A model generated the notes under the pieces. It was given only the letters and a program-made list of their open reading frames with translations. It did no database searches and was not told the DNA's origin. Source: Paenibacillus montanisoli (GTDB lineage Bacteria > Bacillota > Bacilli > Paenibacillales > Paenibacillaceae). From it: a stretch of 64,000 nt of DNA. Where the stretch lies: NCBI RefSeq assembly GCF_003268025.1, contig NZ_QLUW01000001.1, forward strand, positions 496,001-560,000, given 5' to 3'. Made by a program: the position numbers and the translations under genes. Shown piece by piece: positions 51,829 to 60,987 of this stretch (the stretch's first letter is position 1; each line of letters begins with the position of its first letter).

Positions 51829-52836
51829 ATGCAGGTCGTATTTTTGAACACGTTTGAGAAGTCGGGTCAAGACAGCCGGACGGAGCAAGCGCAGCTGTCC
51901 ATATGTGAGCAGAACGGGCTCTGGTCGATCATTTGGACGGAGTCGCTCGGAGAGAAGCAGGACAGTCAATCGGTTTGGTTTGAAGGCAGCTCGTGGGAGG
52001 AAATGATGATGGCTTTCCGCCACGGCATTGCCGTACAGATGGGGGAAGGCTTCCAGCCGATTATTGACGGAATGCTGGAGGAGCGCCGGAGTCACGAAGG
52101 TCAAGGCAGCCAGTATTCGATGATTCAATACTATGGCGAAATGAACGCGGAGTCCGTCTTGTTCGAGGCGCTGCGCGAATGGCGCCGCTCCAAGGCGGCG
52201 GAAATGAAGAAATCCGCCTATCTAATCGCATCGAACCGGATGCTGTGCCTGTTAAGCACCTATGTGCCGCATAAGCCGGAGGAGCTGCTGCAAATTCCGG
52301 GATGGGGCGAGACGAAGCAGGCCGCCTATGCGGAAGAAGTGCTTGCCATTACGAGTTCCTTTGATCGTGAACGGGGCTTTCCGCTGGATTGGGTGTCAAG
52401 CGCACTGGACCCAAAGGCCTACATGAAGTGGATCTATAAGCAGAAGGAGAACAAGTTTAAATCGCAGATGGACCGCCAACAGGAGAAGCGGAAGCTGTTA
52501 TCCGCGATCGCCGAAGGGAAATCGTTTGAAGAGCTGCTCGCTCAAAGCAATCTGCCCCGGAGAGATCTTATTGAACGCATCGAGCAGCTGGAGACGGAAG
52601 GGTATGATATGGAGCCTCTTATCGAGAAGGAGCTGGAGTCGATGCCGGAGTCGGAGCAGCAGCTCGTTTGGGACGCGCTGCTCGCTGTCGGGGACCGCTA
52701 CCTGAAGCCGGTGCTCCGCCGGGCGTACGGAGATGAAGCCATGCAAGAGAAAGGGAAATCTCTCGATCTGATGTACGATCGGCTCAGGCTGATACGGCTC
52801 CGTTACCGCCGTATGAATATAAACCATGTTTCATAG
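51829..52836 (+). CDS. HRDC-domain protein
   Basis: The 335-residue protein has an HRDC nucleic-acid-binding domain at about residues 108-185 (LFEALREWRRSKAAEMKKSAYLIASN, then EELLQIPGWGETKQ). It has no helicase or nuclease motifs. An N-terminal domain (1-100) of unknown type and a C-terminal helical part with a possible HTH (SFEELLAQSNLPRRDLIERIEQLE) flank it. GGATGGAGGTGG precedes the ATG. It converges with the phospholipase-like gene and overlaps it by 6 bases. It may be a RecQ/RNase D accessory or DNA-binding protein. Confidence 0.82.
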   Translation: MQVVFLNTFEKSGQDSRTEQAQLSICEQNGLWSIIWTESLGEKQDSQSVWFEGSSWEEMMMAFRHGIAVQMGEGFQPIIDGMLEERRSHEGQGSQYSMIQYYGEMNAESVLFEALREWRRSKAAEMKKSAYLIASNRMLCLLSTYVPHKPEELLQIPGWGETKQAAYAEEVLAITSSFDRERGFPLDWVSSALDPKAYMKWIYKQKENKFKSQMDRQQEKRKLLSAIAEGKSFEELLAQSNLPRRDLIERIEQLETEGYDMEPLIEKELESMPESEQQLVWDALLAVGDRYLKPVLRRAYGDEAMQEKGKSLDLMYDRLRLIRLRYRRMNINHVS

Positions 52837-53844
52837 CATCTGTGTTTGCGTCCAAATAGGGTCCTCGAATTGAATGCTTGCTCCGCTCTCGCAAGGGAGC
52901 CCCGTTTCGTAGGAGCGGTTGCCGATCAGCCGGGCGACCGCTTCGCGGAGCTGGTGCTTGGATGGGATCTCGCTTCCGACGTCGAGAATCGGCTCAAGCG
53001 GCTCTTTCTCCCTAAGCCAGACCAGTATGGCGCTAATGATATCTATTGCTTCGGACATGGCTTTGTCCCATAGGTCCCATACGCTTTCGTGATGCAGCGT
53101 TTGACCGTCGACCGGGTCGAGCCACGGCTTGCGAGACTCGTTCAAGACATCAAGGCCGGGCAGCTCGCGCTTATAGACGAGCGGCTCGATTTTGCCGAAT
53201 GTCACTATGCGTCTAAGCCCGGTCGGATCATAGAACAGCCGCTGCGCCGCGATCATGTCGCGCATTGCGGCGGTCCAATGCTCGCGGCGAATTATAGGCG
53301 CAAGCTTCGGATAATGAACGGCGGCGATCTGCTCGAAAGCATCCACGACGGAGGCGGGCAGCTCGCCTTTGTTGTTGATTTCGCGCCAAACTTCCGTCTT
53401 CCATGTCTCGATGCCCAGCAGCTTTTGGACTATGAGCGTATCCATAAGGATCTCGAAGCGCTGATGGTCCCACTTGCGGTTGCCGGAGCGGCTGAACACA
53501 TACGGATGCATAACGCGGTCCAGCACGTGATGAAGCACGAAGCCGAGCGTGTAGACGAGCGCATCCTCCCTTGCCGATTTATCCGTTCTCGCCGTCAAAT
53601 TATCCAATGAATCGAGCAGATCCAGAAGGACAGGGCCGCAGTGGAGCCGGTGCATTTCGCTTCCGAGCCGGGTCAGCGTCCGACTCTTCTGCCAGGGCAG
53701 GAAGCGGTGATAAAAAAGAAAATCCGGGCCTTGGCAGCCCATATTAAACATCGTTTTCCGATGCGGGGATTCGATTAAATGCTGTTCTCCAAGCGCTTGC
53801 AGGCATTTCTGCCCGAATAGAAGATGGGTCCATACGTTCGGCAC
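52831..53844 (-). CDS. Zinc-dependent phospholipase C-like protein
   Basis: The 337-residue protein is of the Zn_dep_PLPC type, with VWTHLLFGQKCLQAL at the N-terminus, the GCQGPDFLFYHRF stretch and FVLHHVLDRVMHPY, the His/Asp cluster that would bind zinc. It has no signal peptide, unlike secreted phospholipases, so the substrate is uncertain. GTG 53844 was chosen with GGGAGG upstream; a longer frame to 53931 has no site. Confidence 0.8.
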   Translation of the reverse strand: MPNVWTHLLFGQKCLQALGEQHLIESPHRKTMFNMGCQGPDFLFYHRFLPWQKSRTLTRLGSEMHRLHCGPVLLDLLDSLDNLTARTDKSAREDALVYTLGFVLHHVLDRVMHPYVFSRSGNRKWDHQRFEILMDTLIVQKLLGIETWKTEVWREINNKGELPASVVDAFEQIAAVHYPKLAPIIRREHWTAAMRDMIAAQRLFYDPTGLRRIVTFGKIEPLVYKRELPGLDVLNESRKPWLDPVDGQTLHHESVWDLWDKAMSEAIDIISAILVWLREKEPLEPILDVGSEIPSKHQLREAVARLIGNRSYETGLPCESGASIQFEDPIWTQTQML

Positions 53845-53997
53845 AGTAATCCTCCCAGGGACTTTAGTTCGACGCTTTTCTACAAAACTTAAAATGAATG
53901 CCCTCATTGAGTAGTATACTTGAACTAACAATTCTTGTATAATCTTAGGTAAACATGAATGTCATCGAATCAAGTCGAAAAGGGGCGCTACCTCAAG

Positions 53998-54459
53998 ATG
54001 AAGGCTGAATATATTAATCCCTTCCTAGAATCCGCTGTGATCGTCATCGAACAAGTGATCCAGATCAAGCCTTCGACAGGTCAGCTAGGCGTCAAGGAAA
54101 TCAAGTTTGCCAATGATCATATTTGGATTCAAATCGGCATTAACGGTCAAATGAACGGTGATATCGTATTCGGCTTAAGCGAAGAGGTCGCGCTCAAAAT
54201 GGTGTCCGCAATGATGGGCGGCTACGCGATTGCTGAAATGGACGAGATGGGAAAGAGCGCAATCTCGGAGCTCGGCAACATGATCAGCGGCAATGCCAGC
54301 ACGATGCTGTTTAATCAGGGCGTGAGCGTCGACATAACGCCTCCTAAGCTTGTGCTCTCTGAGCAGGCAGCCGGAATTTCGGCTTCGAAGGCGCTTACCA
54401 TTCCGCTTATTATGGACGGAATCGGAGAGCTGGACATACAGGTTCTAATTGCATCGTAA
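53998..54459 (+). CDS. cheX: CheX/CheC-like chemotaxis phosphatase
   Basis: This 153-residue phosphatase-type protein acts on CheY~P or similar regulators. The E-x2-N motif is in SAISELGNMISGNA. An N-terminal MKAEYINPFLESA and the (beta)-sheet pattern match CheX. ATG 53998 is preferred: AAGGGG lies 13 bases upstream, and a TATAAT at 53938-53943 would leave ATG 53959 almost no leader. It is separate from a chemotaxis operon here. Confidence 0.85.
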   Translation: MKAEYINPFLESAVIVIEQVIQIKPSTGQLGVKEIKFANDHIWIQIGINGQMNGDIVFGLSEEVALKMVSAMMGGYAIAEMDEMGKSAISELGNMISGNASTMLFNQGVSVDITPPKLVLSEQAAGISASKALTIPLIMDGIGELDIQVLIAS

Positions 54460-54465
54460 CACGAT

Positions 54466-54491
54466 TCGAGCTCCCAGTGGAGCTTTTTTTC
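54466..54491 (+). terminator. Terminator after cheX
   Basis: AGCTCC (54469-54474) and GGAGCT (54479-54484) form a stem with a 4-nt loop, followed by seven T. Confidence 0.85.
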
Positions 54492-54562
54492 GTGTTTGGG
54501 GCCATTGGAGAGGGATCTGTTTTGCCTATTTGTACCTGTTGAAGTAAACTGAAAGTCAGGTG

Positions 54563-55342
54563 ATGACGGTGTTGCATGGGAAAATCGTTCTTATTACCGG
54601 AGCGGCTACCGGGATCGGGGCAGAAACCGTTAAGCTGCTTGCTGCCGAAGGGGCTGTCCCGATTCTGACGGGGAGAAGGCTGGATAAGCTTCAAGAGGCT
54701 GCTTCGCGCATCAGCGGCAGGCATGGCTGTTACCGGATGGACGTTACGGATACGGATGAAGTTACCAGGGTCGTGCAGCAGATCGCAGCCGAATACGGCC
54801 GAATCGATATTTTGCTGAATAACGCGGGCTACGGGGTGTTCGAGCTGTTCGCCGATGCGCCGATCGAGCGGTTTCAGGCGATGATGGATACGAACTATAT
54901 GGGCATCATTCGATGCACCAAAGCCGTGCTGCCTTATATGCAAAAGCAAGGCGGCGGCCATATTATTAACGTCGCTTCGATGGCCGGAAAGCTTAGCACG
55001 TCGAAATCGTCGGGTTACGCGGCGACCAAGCATGCCGTGCTCGGATTGACGAACGCGATGCGGTCCGAGTTCGCGGCAATGAATATTTATGTGACGGCGA
55101 TCAATCCAGGGCCGATCGATACGCCTTTTCTGCATACGGCAGACCCTGGGGGGCAATATGCCAATAGGGTGCGCGGCTACATGCTGAAGCCGGCCCGCGT
55201 GGCGGAAACGATTGTGAACGTGATGAAACGGCGAAAGCCGGAGGTGGATTTGCCGCGCTCGGCCTCCATTGGCATACGGATATATGGCTTGTTTCCGCGT
55301 TTGGCCGACCGGATCGCAGGCCGCTGGTTGAATCGGAAATAG
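54563..55342 (+). CDS. Short-chain dehydrogenase/reductase
   Basis: The 259-residue NAD(P)-dependent enzyme has TGAATGIG, DILLNNAGYG, catalytic Ser in INVASM and YAATK for the Tyr/Lys pair. The basic TGRRLDKL after strand 2 favours NADP. The start is ATG 54563 with only a weak AGG before it; GTG 54560 is possible. Substrate unknown. The helicase gene begins 23 bases later. Confidence 0.88.
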   Translation: MTVLHGKIVLITGAATGIGAETVKLLAAEGAVPILTGRRLDKLQEAASRISGRHGCYRMDVTDTDEVTRVVQQIAAEYGRIDILLNNAGYGVFELFADAPIERFQAMMDTNYMGIIRCTKAVLPYMQKQGGGHIINVASMAGKLSTSKSSGYAATKHAVLGLTNAMRSEFAAMNIYVTAINPGPIDTPFLHTADPGGQYANRVRGYMLKPARVAETIVNVMKRRKPEVDLPRSASIGIRIYGLFPRLADRIAGRWLNRK

Positions 55343-55365
55343 GAAGCGAGCATACGAGGAGTTTG

Positions 55366-56901
55366 ATGAACGTGACATGGGATAGCTTGCAGCTGCAGCC
55401 GCAGCTGATCGAAACATTGATTTCCAATCATATTGAAAGGCCGACGCCGGTACAGTCGGCAACGATACCGGTCCTGCTGGCAGGGCATGACGTGTCCGCG
55501 AAATCGCAAACCGGAACAGGGAAGACGCTGGCCTACATGCTGCCGGCGCTTCAACGCGTAGATGTGTCTAAGCAGGACGTGCAGGTCATGGTACTCGCGC
55601 CGACGCAGGAGCTGGCGATGCAAATCTTCCGGGTGGCCGAAATCTATGGCGAACCGCTTGAAGTGAAGGCGCAGCAGCTGATCGGCGGCGCGTCGATGCA
55701 GCGCCAGGTTGAAAAGCTGCGCCAGCATCCGCATGTGGTCATCGGCACGCCGGGCCGCATCCATGAGCTTGTGAAAGCCGGCAAGCTGAAGCTTCATCAT
55801 ATCCGGCTTGTTGTGATTGACGAAGCGGATCAAGTGTTCAATCTCGGCTCTACGGTCGAGGTGGAGACGCTGCTGCGCGGCATGGTACGGGATCGGCAGA
55901 TCGCTTTCTTCTCAGCGACTAGGCCGCAGGCGATGATCGAGGTGGAATCGCGGTGGATGCGCGATCCGCAGCGGGTGGACGCGACGGCGGATCAGGAAGC
56001 AGGCAAGCAGGTGAAGCACTTTTTCGTCGTGTGCGACCGGCGGGATAAGGCGGATACGGCGCGAAAGCTGATTCGGATGCTGAAGCCGGCGTCGGCGCTG
56101 CTGTTCATCAACGATACGGATGATATTGCGAACTATGAAGCGAAGCTCAGCTACGAGGGCTTCAGCGTTGAGACGCTGTACGGAGATGCGGACAAACAGC
56201 GCCGCGCATCGACGCTTGCCCGTTTCCGCGACGGGCGTCTCCAGCTGCTGCTGGCAACGGATGTTGCGGCTCGCGGGCTCGATATCGCGGACTTGCCGCT
56301 CGTGGTTCATCTTGATCCTGCCCTGGACGCGGATCATTACGTGCACCGTTCCGGCCGGACAGGCCGTATGGGCAAGCCGGGAACGGTCATATCGATCGTG
56401 ACGCGAAATCAGCTGTTTATTATGGATAAATTCCGCAAGCAGCTTGGCATCGATTTGCAAGAGAAAACGATGTACGCCGGCAAGCTGTGGAATCCCGGCG
56501 ATGAGCAGAAGAGCCGGGACTATGGGCGCGAGGCGGCGCCTAGACGCGGCAATGGAGCCTCTGCGCGAGGCGGGGAGATAACAAGAGCGCAAAGAGGCGC
56601 GAATGGAGAAGGCAGGATCGGCGGCGAGCGCGCTGATGGCGGCAATGGCGCAAGCGCAGCGTTTGGTGCCCGTCCGTCGAGGACTGAGGCAAGCAGCCAT
56701 GGCGAATCGCGACCGGCTGCTGTTCGCGGCAGGACCGCGGAAGCGAGCTTCGAAAGCCGAAGCGCTGCGTCCGAGCGGCGGCCCGCGGCAGCGAAGCAGC
56801 AGGTGAAGCCGACGAAGTCGAAGAAGGAGCAAGAGCGCGAACGGAAGAATAAAGGTGCGCCAAAATGGCTCAAAGCGAAGCGCGAAGGCGACCAGAAGTA
56901 G
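55366..56901 (+). CDS. DEAD-box RNA helicase
   Basis: The 511-residue ATP-dependent RNA helicase has a Q motif (PTPVQSATIP), Walker A SQTGTGKT, PTQELA, GTPGR, DEAD (VIDEADQV), SAT, and RGLDIAD and HRSGRTGR in the second domain. After about residue 375 comes a low-complexity, Gly/Arg/Glu/Ala-rich basic tail of about 130 residues that likely binds RNA. The order fits CshA/DeaD-like accessory helicases; the tail is not the Bacillus CshA tail. ATG 55366 lies just after GAGGAG. Confidence 0.92.
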   Translation: MNVTWDSLQLQPQLIETLISNHIERPTPVQSATIPVLLAGHDVSAKSQTGTGKTLAYMLPALQRVDVSKQDVQVMVLAPTQELAMQIFRVAEIYGEPLEVKAQQLIGGASMQRQVEKLRQHPHVVIGTPGRIHELVKAGKLKLHHIRLVVIDEADQVFNLGSTVEVETLLRGMVRDRQIAFFSATRPQAMIEVESRWMRDPQRVDATADQEAGKQVKHFFVVCDRRDKADTARKLIRMLKPASALLFINDTDDIANYEAKLSYEGFSVETLYGDADKQRRASTLARFRDGRLQLLLATDVAARGLDIADLPLVVHLDPALDADHYVHRSGRTGRMGKPGTVISIVTRNQLFIMDKFRKQLGIDLQEKTMYAGKLWNPGDEQKSRDYGREAAPRRGNGASARGGEITRAQRGANGEGRIGGERADGGNGASAAFGARPSRTEASSHGESRPAAVRGRTAEASFESRSAASERRPAAAKQQVKPTKSKKEQERERKNKGAPKWLKAKREGDQK

Positions 56902-56906
56902 CTGAC

Positions 56907-56949
56907 TGAAAAAAGACCGAGAGCCGCTCACGCTCTTGGTCTTTTTTCA
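56907..56949. terminator. Bidirectional terminator between helicase and AraC gene
   Basis: AAAAAAGACCGAGAGC pairs with GCTCTTGGTCTTTTTT (one G-T pair) across 56909-56947, with A and T tracts at both ends. Confidence 0.9.
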
Positions 56950-56960
56950 TGGGCCATTGT

Positions 56961-57797
56961 TCAGCCATTCCGATGAATGGACCGGTAGTCCTGCGGCGAT
57001 ATGCCTTCCTTGTCTTTGAACGTTCGGCTGAAATGAGCGCCATCGTAAAAGCGGGCGGCATGAGCGATGGCCGTGATCGGCATCGAGGTCGTTTCGAGCA
57101 GCCGTTTGGCATGCTCCAGCCGAATCGTGTTCATATAGATCCCGATGGTGACGCCGGTTTCTTGCTTGAACAGCCGATTGAGGTAGCGCTCGTTGAGCGA
57201 ATATCGTGCCGCGATCTCGCTAAGCAGCTGCCGCTCGCCTGCATGCCACTGCTCGTGAAGGTCGTGCATGACCGACTGAATGAGCTTGTGGTAAGGGCTT
57301 TGCGCGGATTGGGCGATGCCGTGATAAATCCGTACAAGCAGGTGCAGAAAATGCTGCTTCACGAGCGCCGAATCGTGCCGGCCCAAATTGAGATCGGCCA
57401 TCATGGCGGCATAATCCTGCTGCAAGCCTTGCAGCGATATCGGTTGCGTATCCAGCTTCAACTTAGCGAATAGGTTGCGAAAGGCCGCATTCAGCTCGAC
57501 TTGATCCGAGTAGAAGCCGACATAGTACAGGCGGAATTGACCATCTGCGCAAGAACTATTGCGCAGCGTGTCCTGCACGGCGAACAGATCGCCCTGCTTC
57601 AGCTGGACGGCTCGTCCGTCTTGGACGACTGCCTGGCTTCCTCCTGCCAAGTAATTGAGCTCGAAGAATCGTCCCGGACCATCCCAGCCAAGGTTTTCCC
57701 AAAACCCGCAGGTATGAATGCGGATATGCCGCCAATTCTGGTCGACCTGTTTGATCAGCGCTTCTACGCCCAAGCGGAGCTGGTTGTCGGCCGCCAT
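56961..57797 (-). CDS. AraC-family transcriptional regulator
   Basis: The 278-residue regulator has an N-terminal cupin-like sensor domain (FFELNYLAGGSQAVVQDGRAVQLKQGDLFAV) and a C-terminal double HTH (LLSEIAARYSLNERYLNRLFKQETG, ITAIAHAARFYDGAHFSRTFKDKEGISPQDYR). ATG 57797 has GGAGGG seven bases upstream. It is divergent from the PhyH gene, with 129 bases between, and is the likely regulator of that gene. Confidence 0.9.
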   Translation of the reverse strand: MAADNQLRLGVEALIKQVDQNWRHIRIHTCGFWENLGWDGPGRFFELNYLAGGSQAVVQDGRAVQLKQGDLFAVQDTLRNSSCADGQFRLYYVGFYSDQVELNAAFRNLFAKLKLDTQPISLQGLQQDYAAMMADLNLGRHDSALVKQHFLHLLVRIYHGIAQSAQSPYHKLIQSVMHDLHEQWHAGERQLLSEIAARYSLNERYLNRLFKQETGVTIGIYMNTIRLEHAKRLLETTSMPITAIAHAARFYDGAHFSRTFKDKEGISPQDYRSIHRNG

Positions 57798-57926
57798 GCT
57801 GCATCCCTCCAATTCATTTTACAATTATACAAATGGCGATGTCGTCGTACAATACATAATGCGCTTTCAGTTGTATATTCTATGTATGGATTTACAAATT
57901 AGCTGGCAAAGGGGAATGCGAAAGCA

Positions 57927-58766
57927 ATGAGTTATACGCAAACAACGGAAGAAGAAAAGCAAGCCCGTCTTTTTTACGAAGAGAACGGCTATTGGATTAG
58001 CCCTGTCGTGTTTAATGCCGAAGAAGTAGAGGCGCTTCGCAAAGCGCATGACCGCATATGGAATCACGATTTCGACGGTGACGCTTACCCGCTGACGGAG
58101 TGGTTCCCGGATCCGAACAAGCCGGACCGTTTGCGCAAAATCGATAACGGCTGGTGGATTAACGACGAGATGTACAATGCGGTTACAAGCCGCAAACTCG
58201 GCAAATTAGCGGCGAATTTGATGAATACGAGCGAAGTTCGCCTTTGGTACGACCAAGCCATCTACAAACCGGGCACCGGCAAAGGCGAAACGTCCGTAGG
58301 CAACGTAGGCTGGCACCAGGATTGGGTGTACTGGCAATGCACCAACACAAGCAACTTGGTCACGGCTTGGGTCGCGCTCCAAGATACGGATCTCAGCAAC
58401 GGCTGCATGCAAGTCATCCCAGGTTCGCACAAATGGGGACTTCTGAATTCCGACGGCTTCTTCAACACGGAGCTTGAAGCGGTGAGGAAACAGATGGAAG
58501 TAGAAGAGAAGCCTTGGCGTGAAGAGCCGCTCATCCTTAAGGCAGGCCAAGTGAGCTTCCACCACGCGTTAACGATCCACGGATCGCGCCAAAACTTTTC
58601 CAACGATCCGCGGCTTAGCATCGTCGCGCATTACATCCCGCATGGAACGGCTTATAAGCGTGTCCAAAACGTCGATAACATCCGCTTGCTGGGACCCCGT
58701 CCGAAGGAAGGCGACCTGTTCGACAATCAATACTTCCCGCTTGCGTACTCGGCGTCGGAGGAATAA
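57927..58766 (+). CDS. Phytanoyl-CoA dioxygenase (PhyH) family oxygenase
   Basis: This 279-residue Fe(II)/2-oxoglutarate-dependent oxygenase-like protein has the HxD metal motif in GWHQDWVYW (about 130-138), the distal metal His in FHHALTIHGSRQN, and a following Arg for 2-oxoglutarate. The conserved NGCMQVIPGSHKWG is family-typical. Substrate unknown; it might act on a small metabolite. The AraC gene faces away from it. No clear ribosome binding site: GGGGAATGCGAAAGCA precedes ATG. Confidence 0.86.
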   Translation: MSYTQTTEEEKQARLFYEENGYWISPVVFNAEEVEALRKAHDRIWNHDFDGDAYPLTEWFPDPNKPDRLRKIDNGWWINDEMYNAVTSRKLGKLAANLMNTSEVRLWYDQAIYKPGTGKGETSVGNVGWHQDWVYWQCTNTSNLVTAWVALQDTDLSNGCMQVIPGSHKWGLLNSDGFFNTELEAVRKQMEVEEKPWREEPLILKAGQVSFHHALTIHGSRQNFSNDPRLSIVAHYIPHGTAYKRVQNVDNIRLLGPRPKEGDLFDNQYFPLAYSASEE

Positions 58767-58927
58767 TTTAGCAGCGCGTTTTTTCGCGTGAGATCTCGAT
58801 TTTTGACGAATCGGGAGAATTAATTTTCACCATGACCCCCTGAAACGCCCTGCCACTCCCCGAACGATATGAGCGAAAGTCAAAAAAGCGGCACGGACCG
58901 CAAAATCGCGAGGAGAGTGGCAGCAAC

Positions 58928-60100
58928 ATGAAGAAAGCCATTTTGAAAAAGGCGGCAATTACATCGATGGCGTTACTGACCCTGGCAGGCGGCGCAAGCA
59001 GCGCATTCGCAGATAGAGGTCAAGAGGACAACAAGAGAGATAATGATAAGCACAGCATCAACCTGCACTTCAAAGATGAGAAAGAACTGAAATGGGCGCT
59101 CGAATACATCATCCGTCTGGCTTCCAAAGGCGTATTCAACGGTTATGAAGACGGTACGTTCAAGCCGGCGCAAAAAATTTCGCGCATCGAGTCTATCGTA
59201 GCTGCAGTTCGCTTGAAGGGTCTGAAAGAGCAAGCGGAATCGCAAGCGGAAATGAGCACGAAGCTGAACTTCAAAGACGCGGATCTGCTCAAGAAGAAAT
59301 ATCCATGGGCAGTCGGCTATGTAGCCGTTGCGCTTGAGAATGACCTGTTCAGCGAAACGGAAAGCCTGATTCAACCGGACAAGCCTGCTACTCGCCTGTT
59401 TGCGGCAACGCTGCTTGTAAAAGCGCTTGGACTTGAAGAAGAAGCAAAAGCGGCTGCGAACGCGGAGCTGAGCTTCCGCGACGCGGGCAAGATTCCTGCA
59501 GGTTCGGTTGGCTACGTTAAAGTGGCGCTTGAAAAAGGTCTGATCAAAGGCTACGAGGACAGAACGTTCCGTCCGAACCAACCGGTAACGCGCGCCGAGC
59601 TTGCTGCGCTTCTGGATCGTACGGACGAGCAGCTTCCGGATCAAGATGCAACAGCGATCACAGGCAAGCTGAAAGCAGCTCCGAGCGGCGGCGCAATCGT
59701 TGTCGTGAAACCGGACAACTCCGAAGTGGCGCTTGCGCTTGACCCAGGCGTATTCATTTTCCGCGACAATGTTAAAGCGCCTGTAACAGCACTGCAAGCG
59801 GGAGACGAAGTTCTCGTGCGCACGTTCCAAAACAAAGTCGTGTTCATCGAAGTAACGAAGAATGCGCCTGCGGTTATTACGGAAGCGGGCAAATTCAGCT
59901 CCCTTTCCTTGAACGCTGAAGGCAAAATCGCAACGATCTCCTTCACGAAGGACGTAAACGGCTCGACTCAAGCTTACGTGCTTAACGTTTCTCCTGACGC
60001 AGGGATCGTAGGCGGCACCGCAGCTCAGCTCATCGCTGGCCAAAATATCGAGCTTATTATTGTGAATAACGTTGTTGTTACCATCAAAATCGTTGCCTAA
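58928..60100 (+). CDS. S-layer homology (SLH) domain surface protein
   Basis: The 390-residue exported protein has a signal peptide (ending near AFA-DR, about residue 29) and three SLH modules (about 50-100, 110-165, 175-235), each with the typical GYEDGTFKP/LIQPDKPATR/GYEDRTFRPNQPVTRAE ends. These bind secondary cell-wall polymer. The C-terminal 150 residues form a beta-rich domain of unknown type. Ribosome site is GAGGAGAG. Likely a wall or S-layer-associated protein. Confidence 0.9.
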   Translation: MKKAILKKAAITSMALLTLAGGASSAFADRGQEDNKRDNDKHSINLHFKDEKELKWALEYIIRLASKGVFNGYEDGTFKPAQKISRIESIVAAVRLKGLKEQAESQAEMSTKLNFKDADLLKKKYPWAVGYVAVALENDLFSETESLIQPDKPATRLFAATLLVKALGLEEEAKAAANAELSFRDAGKIPAGSVGYVKVALEKGLIKGYEDRTFRPNQPVTRAELAALLDRTDEQLPDQDATAITGKLKAAPSGGAIVVVKPDNSEVALALDPGVFIFRDNVKAPVTALQAGDEVLVRTFQNKVVFIEVTKNAPAVITEAGKFSSLSLNAEGKIATISFTKDVNGSTQAYVLNVSPDAGIVGGTAAQLIAGQNIELIIVNNVVVTIKIVA

Positions 60101-60113
60101 TCGATAACTTACG

Positions 60114-60156
60114 GAGGTCCCGTGTTCTGCATCCTGCAGGCACGGGGCCTTTTTGC
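60114..60156 (+). terminator. Terminator after the SLH gene
   Basis: GGTCCCGTG (60116-60124) pairs with CACGGGGCC (60141-60149), one G-T pair, followed by TTTTT. Confidence 0.85.
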
Positions 60157-60216
60157 TTATTTTTCATTTAGCCGGAAATTTGGTAGTATCAGGGTGAGAA
60201 TGTTGAGGTGAGTGTG

Positions 60217-60987
60217 ATGAAGCCAGTTTTGGAAGTGAAAGGGCTGACCGGCGGTTACAGCCCCCGCAGACCGGTACTGCACGGCTTGACCTTCGAAGTC
60301 GGCGCGGGCGAAATGATCGGGCTGATCGGATTGAACGGTGCAGGCAAAAGCACGGCGATCAAGCATATCCTCGGGCTGATGCAGCCGCATGCCGGCGAAA
60401 TTCGCATCGGCGGCCATACGCTTGCGGACAATCCGCAGCAATACCGCAGCTCGCTGGCCTATGTGCCGGAGTCGCCGCTGCTGTTCGACGAGCTGACCGT
60501 GGAGGAGCACTTGGCGCTGACGGGCATGGCGTACCAGATCGAAGAAGAGGCGTATGAGCGGCGGCGTGAGAGCTTGCTGGACGAGTTCTATATGACGCCG
60601 AAGAGAGGGGCCTTCGCCGCCCATCTGTCGAAAGGGATGCGGCAAAAGGTCATGATCATGAACGCGCTGCTAGCCAAGCCTGCGCTCTATGTGATCGATG
60701 AACCGTTTCTTGGCCTCGATCCTCTTGGTATCCGGTCGCTGCTCGATAAATTGGTCGAGGTGACGAAGGAAGGCTCCTCGGTATTTATGAGCTCCCATAT
60801 TTTATCGACGGTGGAATCGTATTGCAGCCGGTTCATCGTGCTCCATCAAGGCGCCATCGTTGCGCAAGGTTCGCTTCAAGATGTGTGCGAGGCTGCCGGT
60901 CTGCCGCAGGGCAGCAGAGCGGGCTCGCTGGAAGAAGCGTTTTACCGGCTCGTGGCAGGTGGAGGCGCGCATGGACCGATCGGTTGA
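60217..60987 (+). CDS. ecsA: ABC transporter ATP-binding protein, EcsA-like
   Basis: The 256-residue ATPase has Walker A GLNGAGKST (about 37-45), signature LSKGMRQK (about 133-140) and Walker B YVIDEP, and is followed by an overlapping permease gene of the EcsB type. In Bacillus EcsAB affects protein secretion, proteolysis and competence; the substrate is not known. ATG 60217 is seven bases from GAGGTG; GTG 60208 lies on that site. Confidence 0.9.
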   Translation: MKPVLEVKGLTGGYSPRRPVLHGLTFEVGAGEMIGLIGLNGAGKSTAIKHILGLMQPHAGEIRIGGHTLADNPQQYRSSLAYVPESPLLFDELTVEEHLALTGMAYQIEEEAYERRRESLLDEFYMTPKRGAFAAHLSKGMRQKVMIMNALLAKPALYVIDEPFLGLDPLGIRSLLDKLVEVTKEGSSVFMSSHILSTVESYCSRFIVLHQGAIVAQGSLQDVCEAAGLPQGSRAGSLEEAFYRLVAGGGAHGPIG

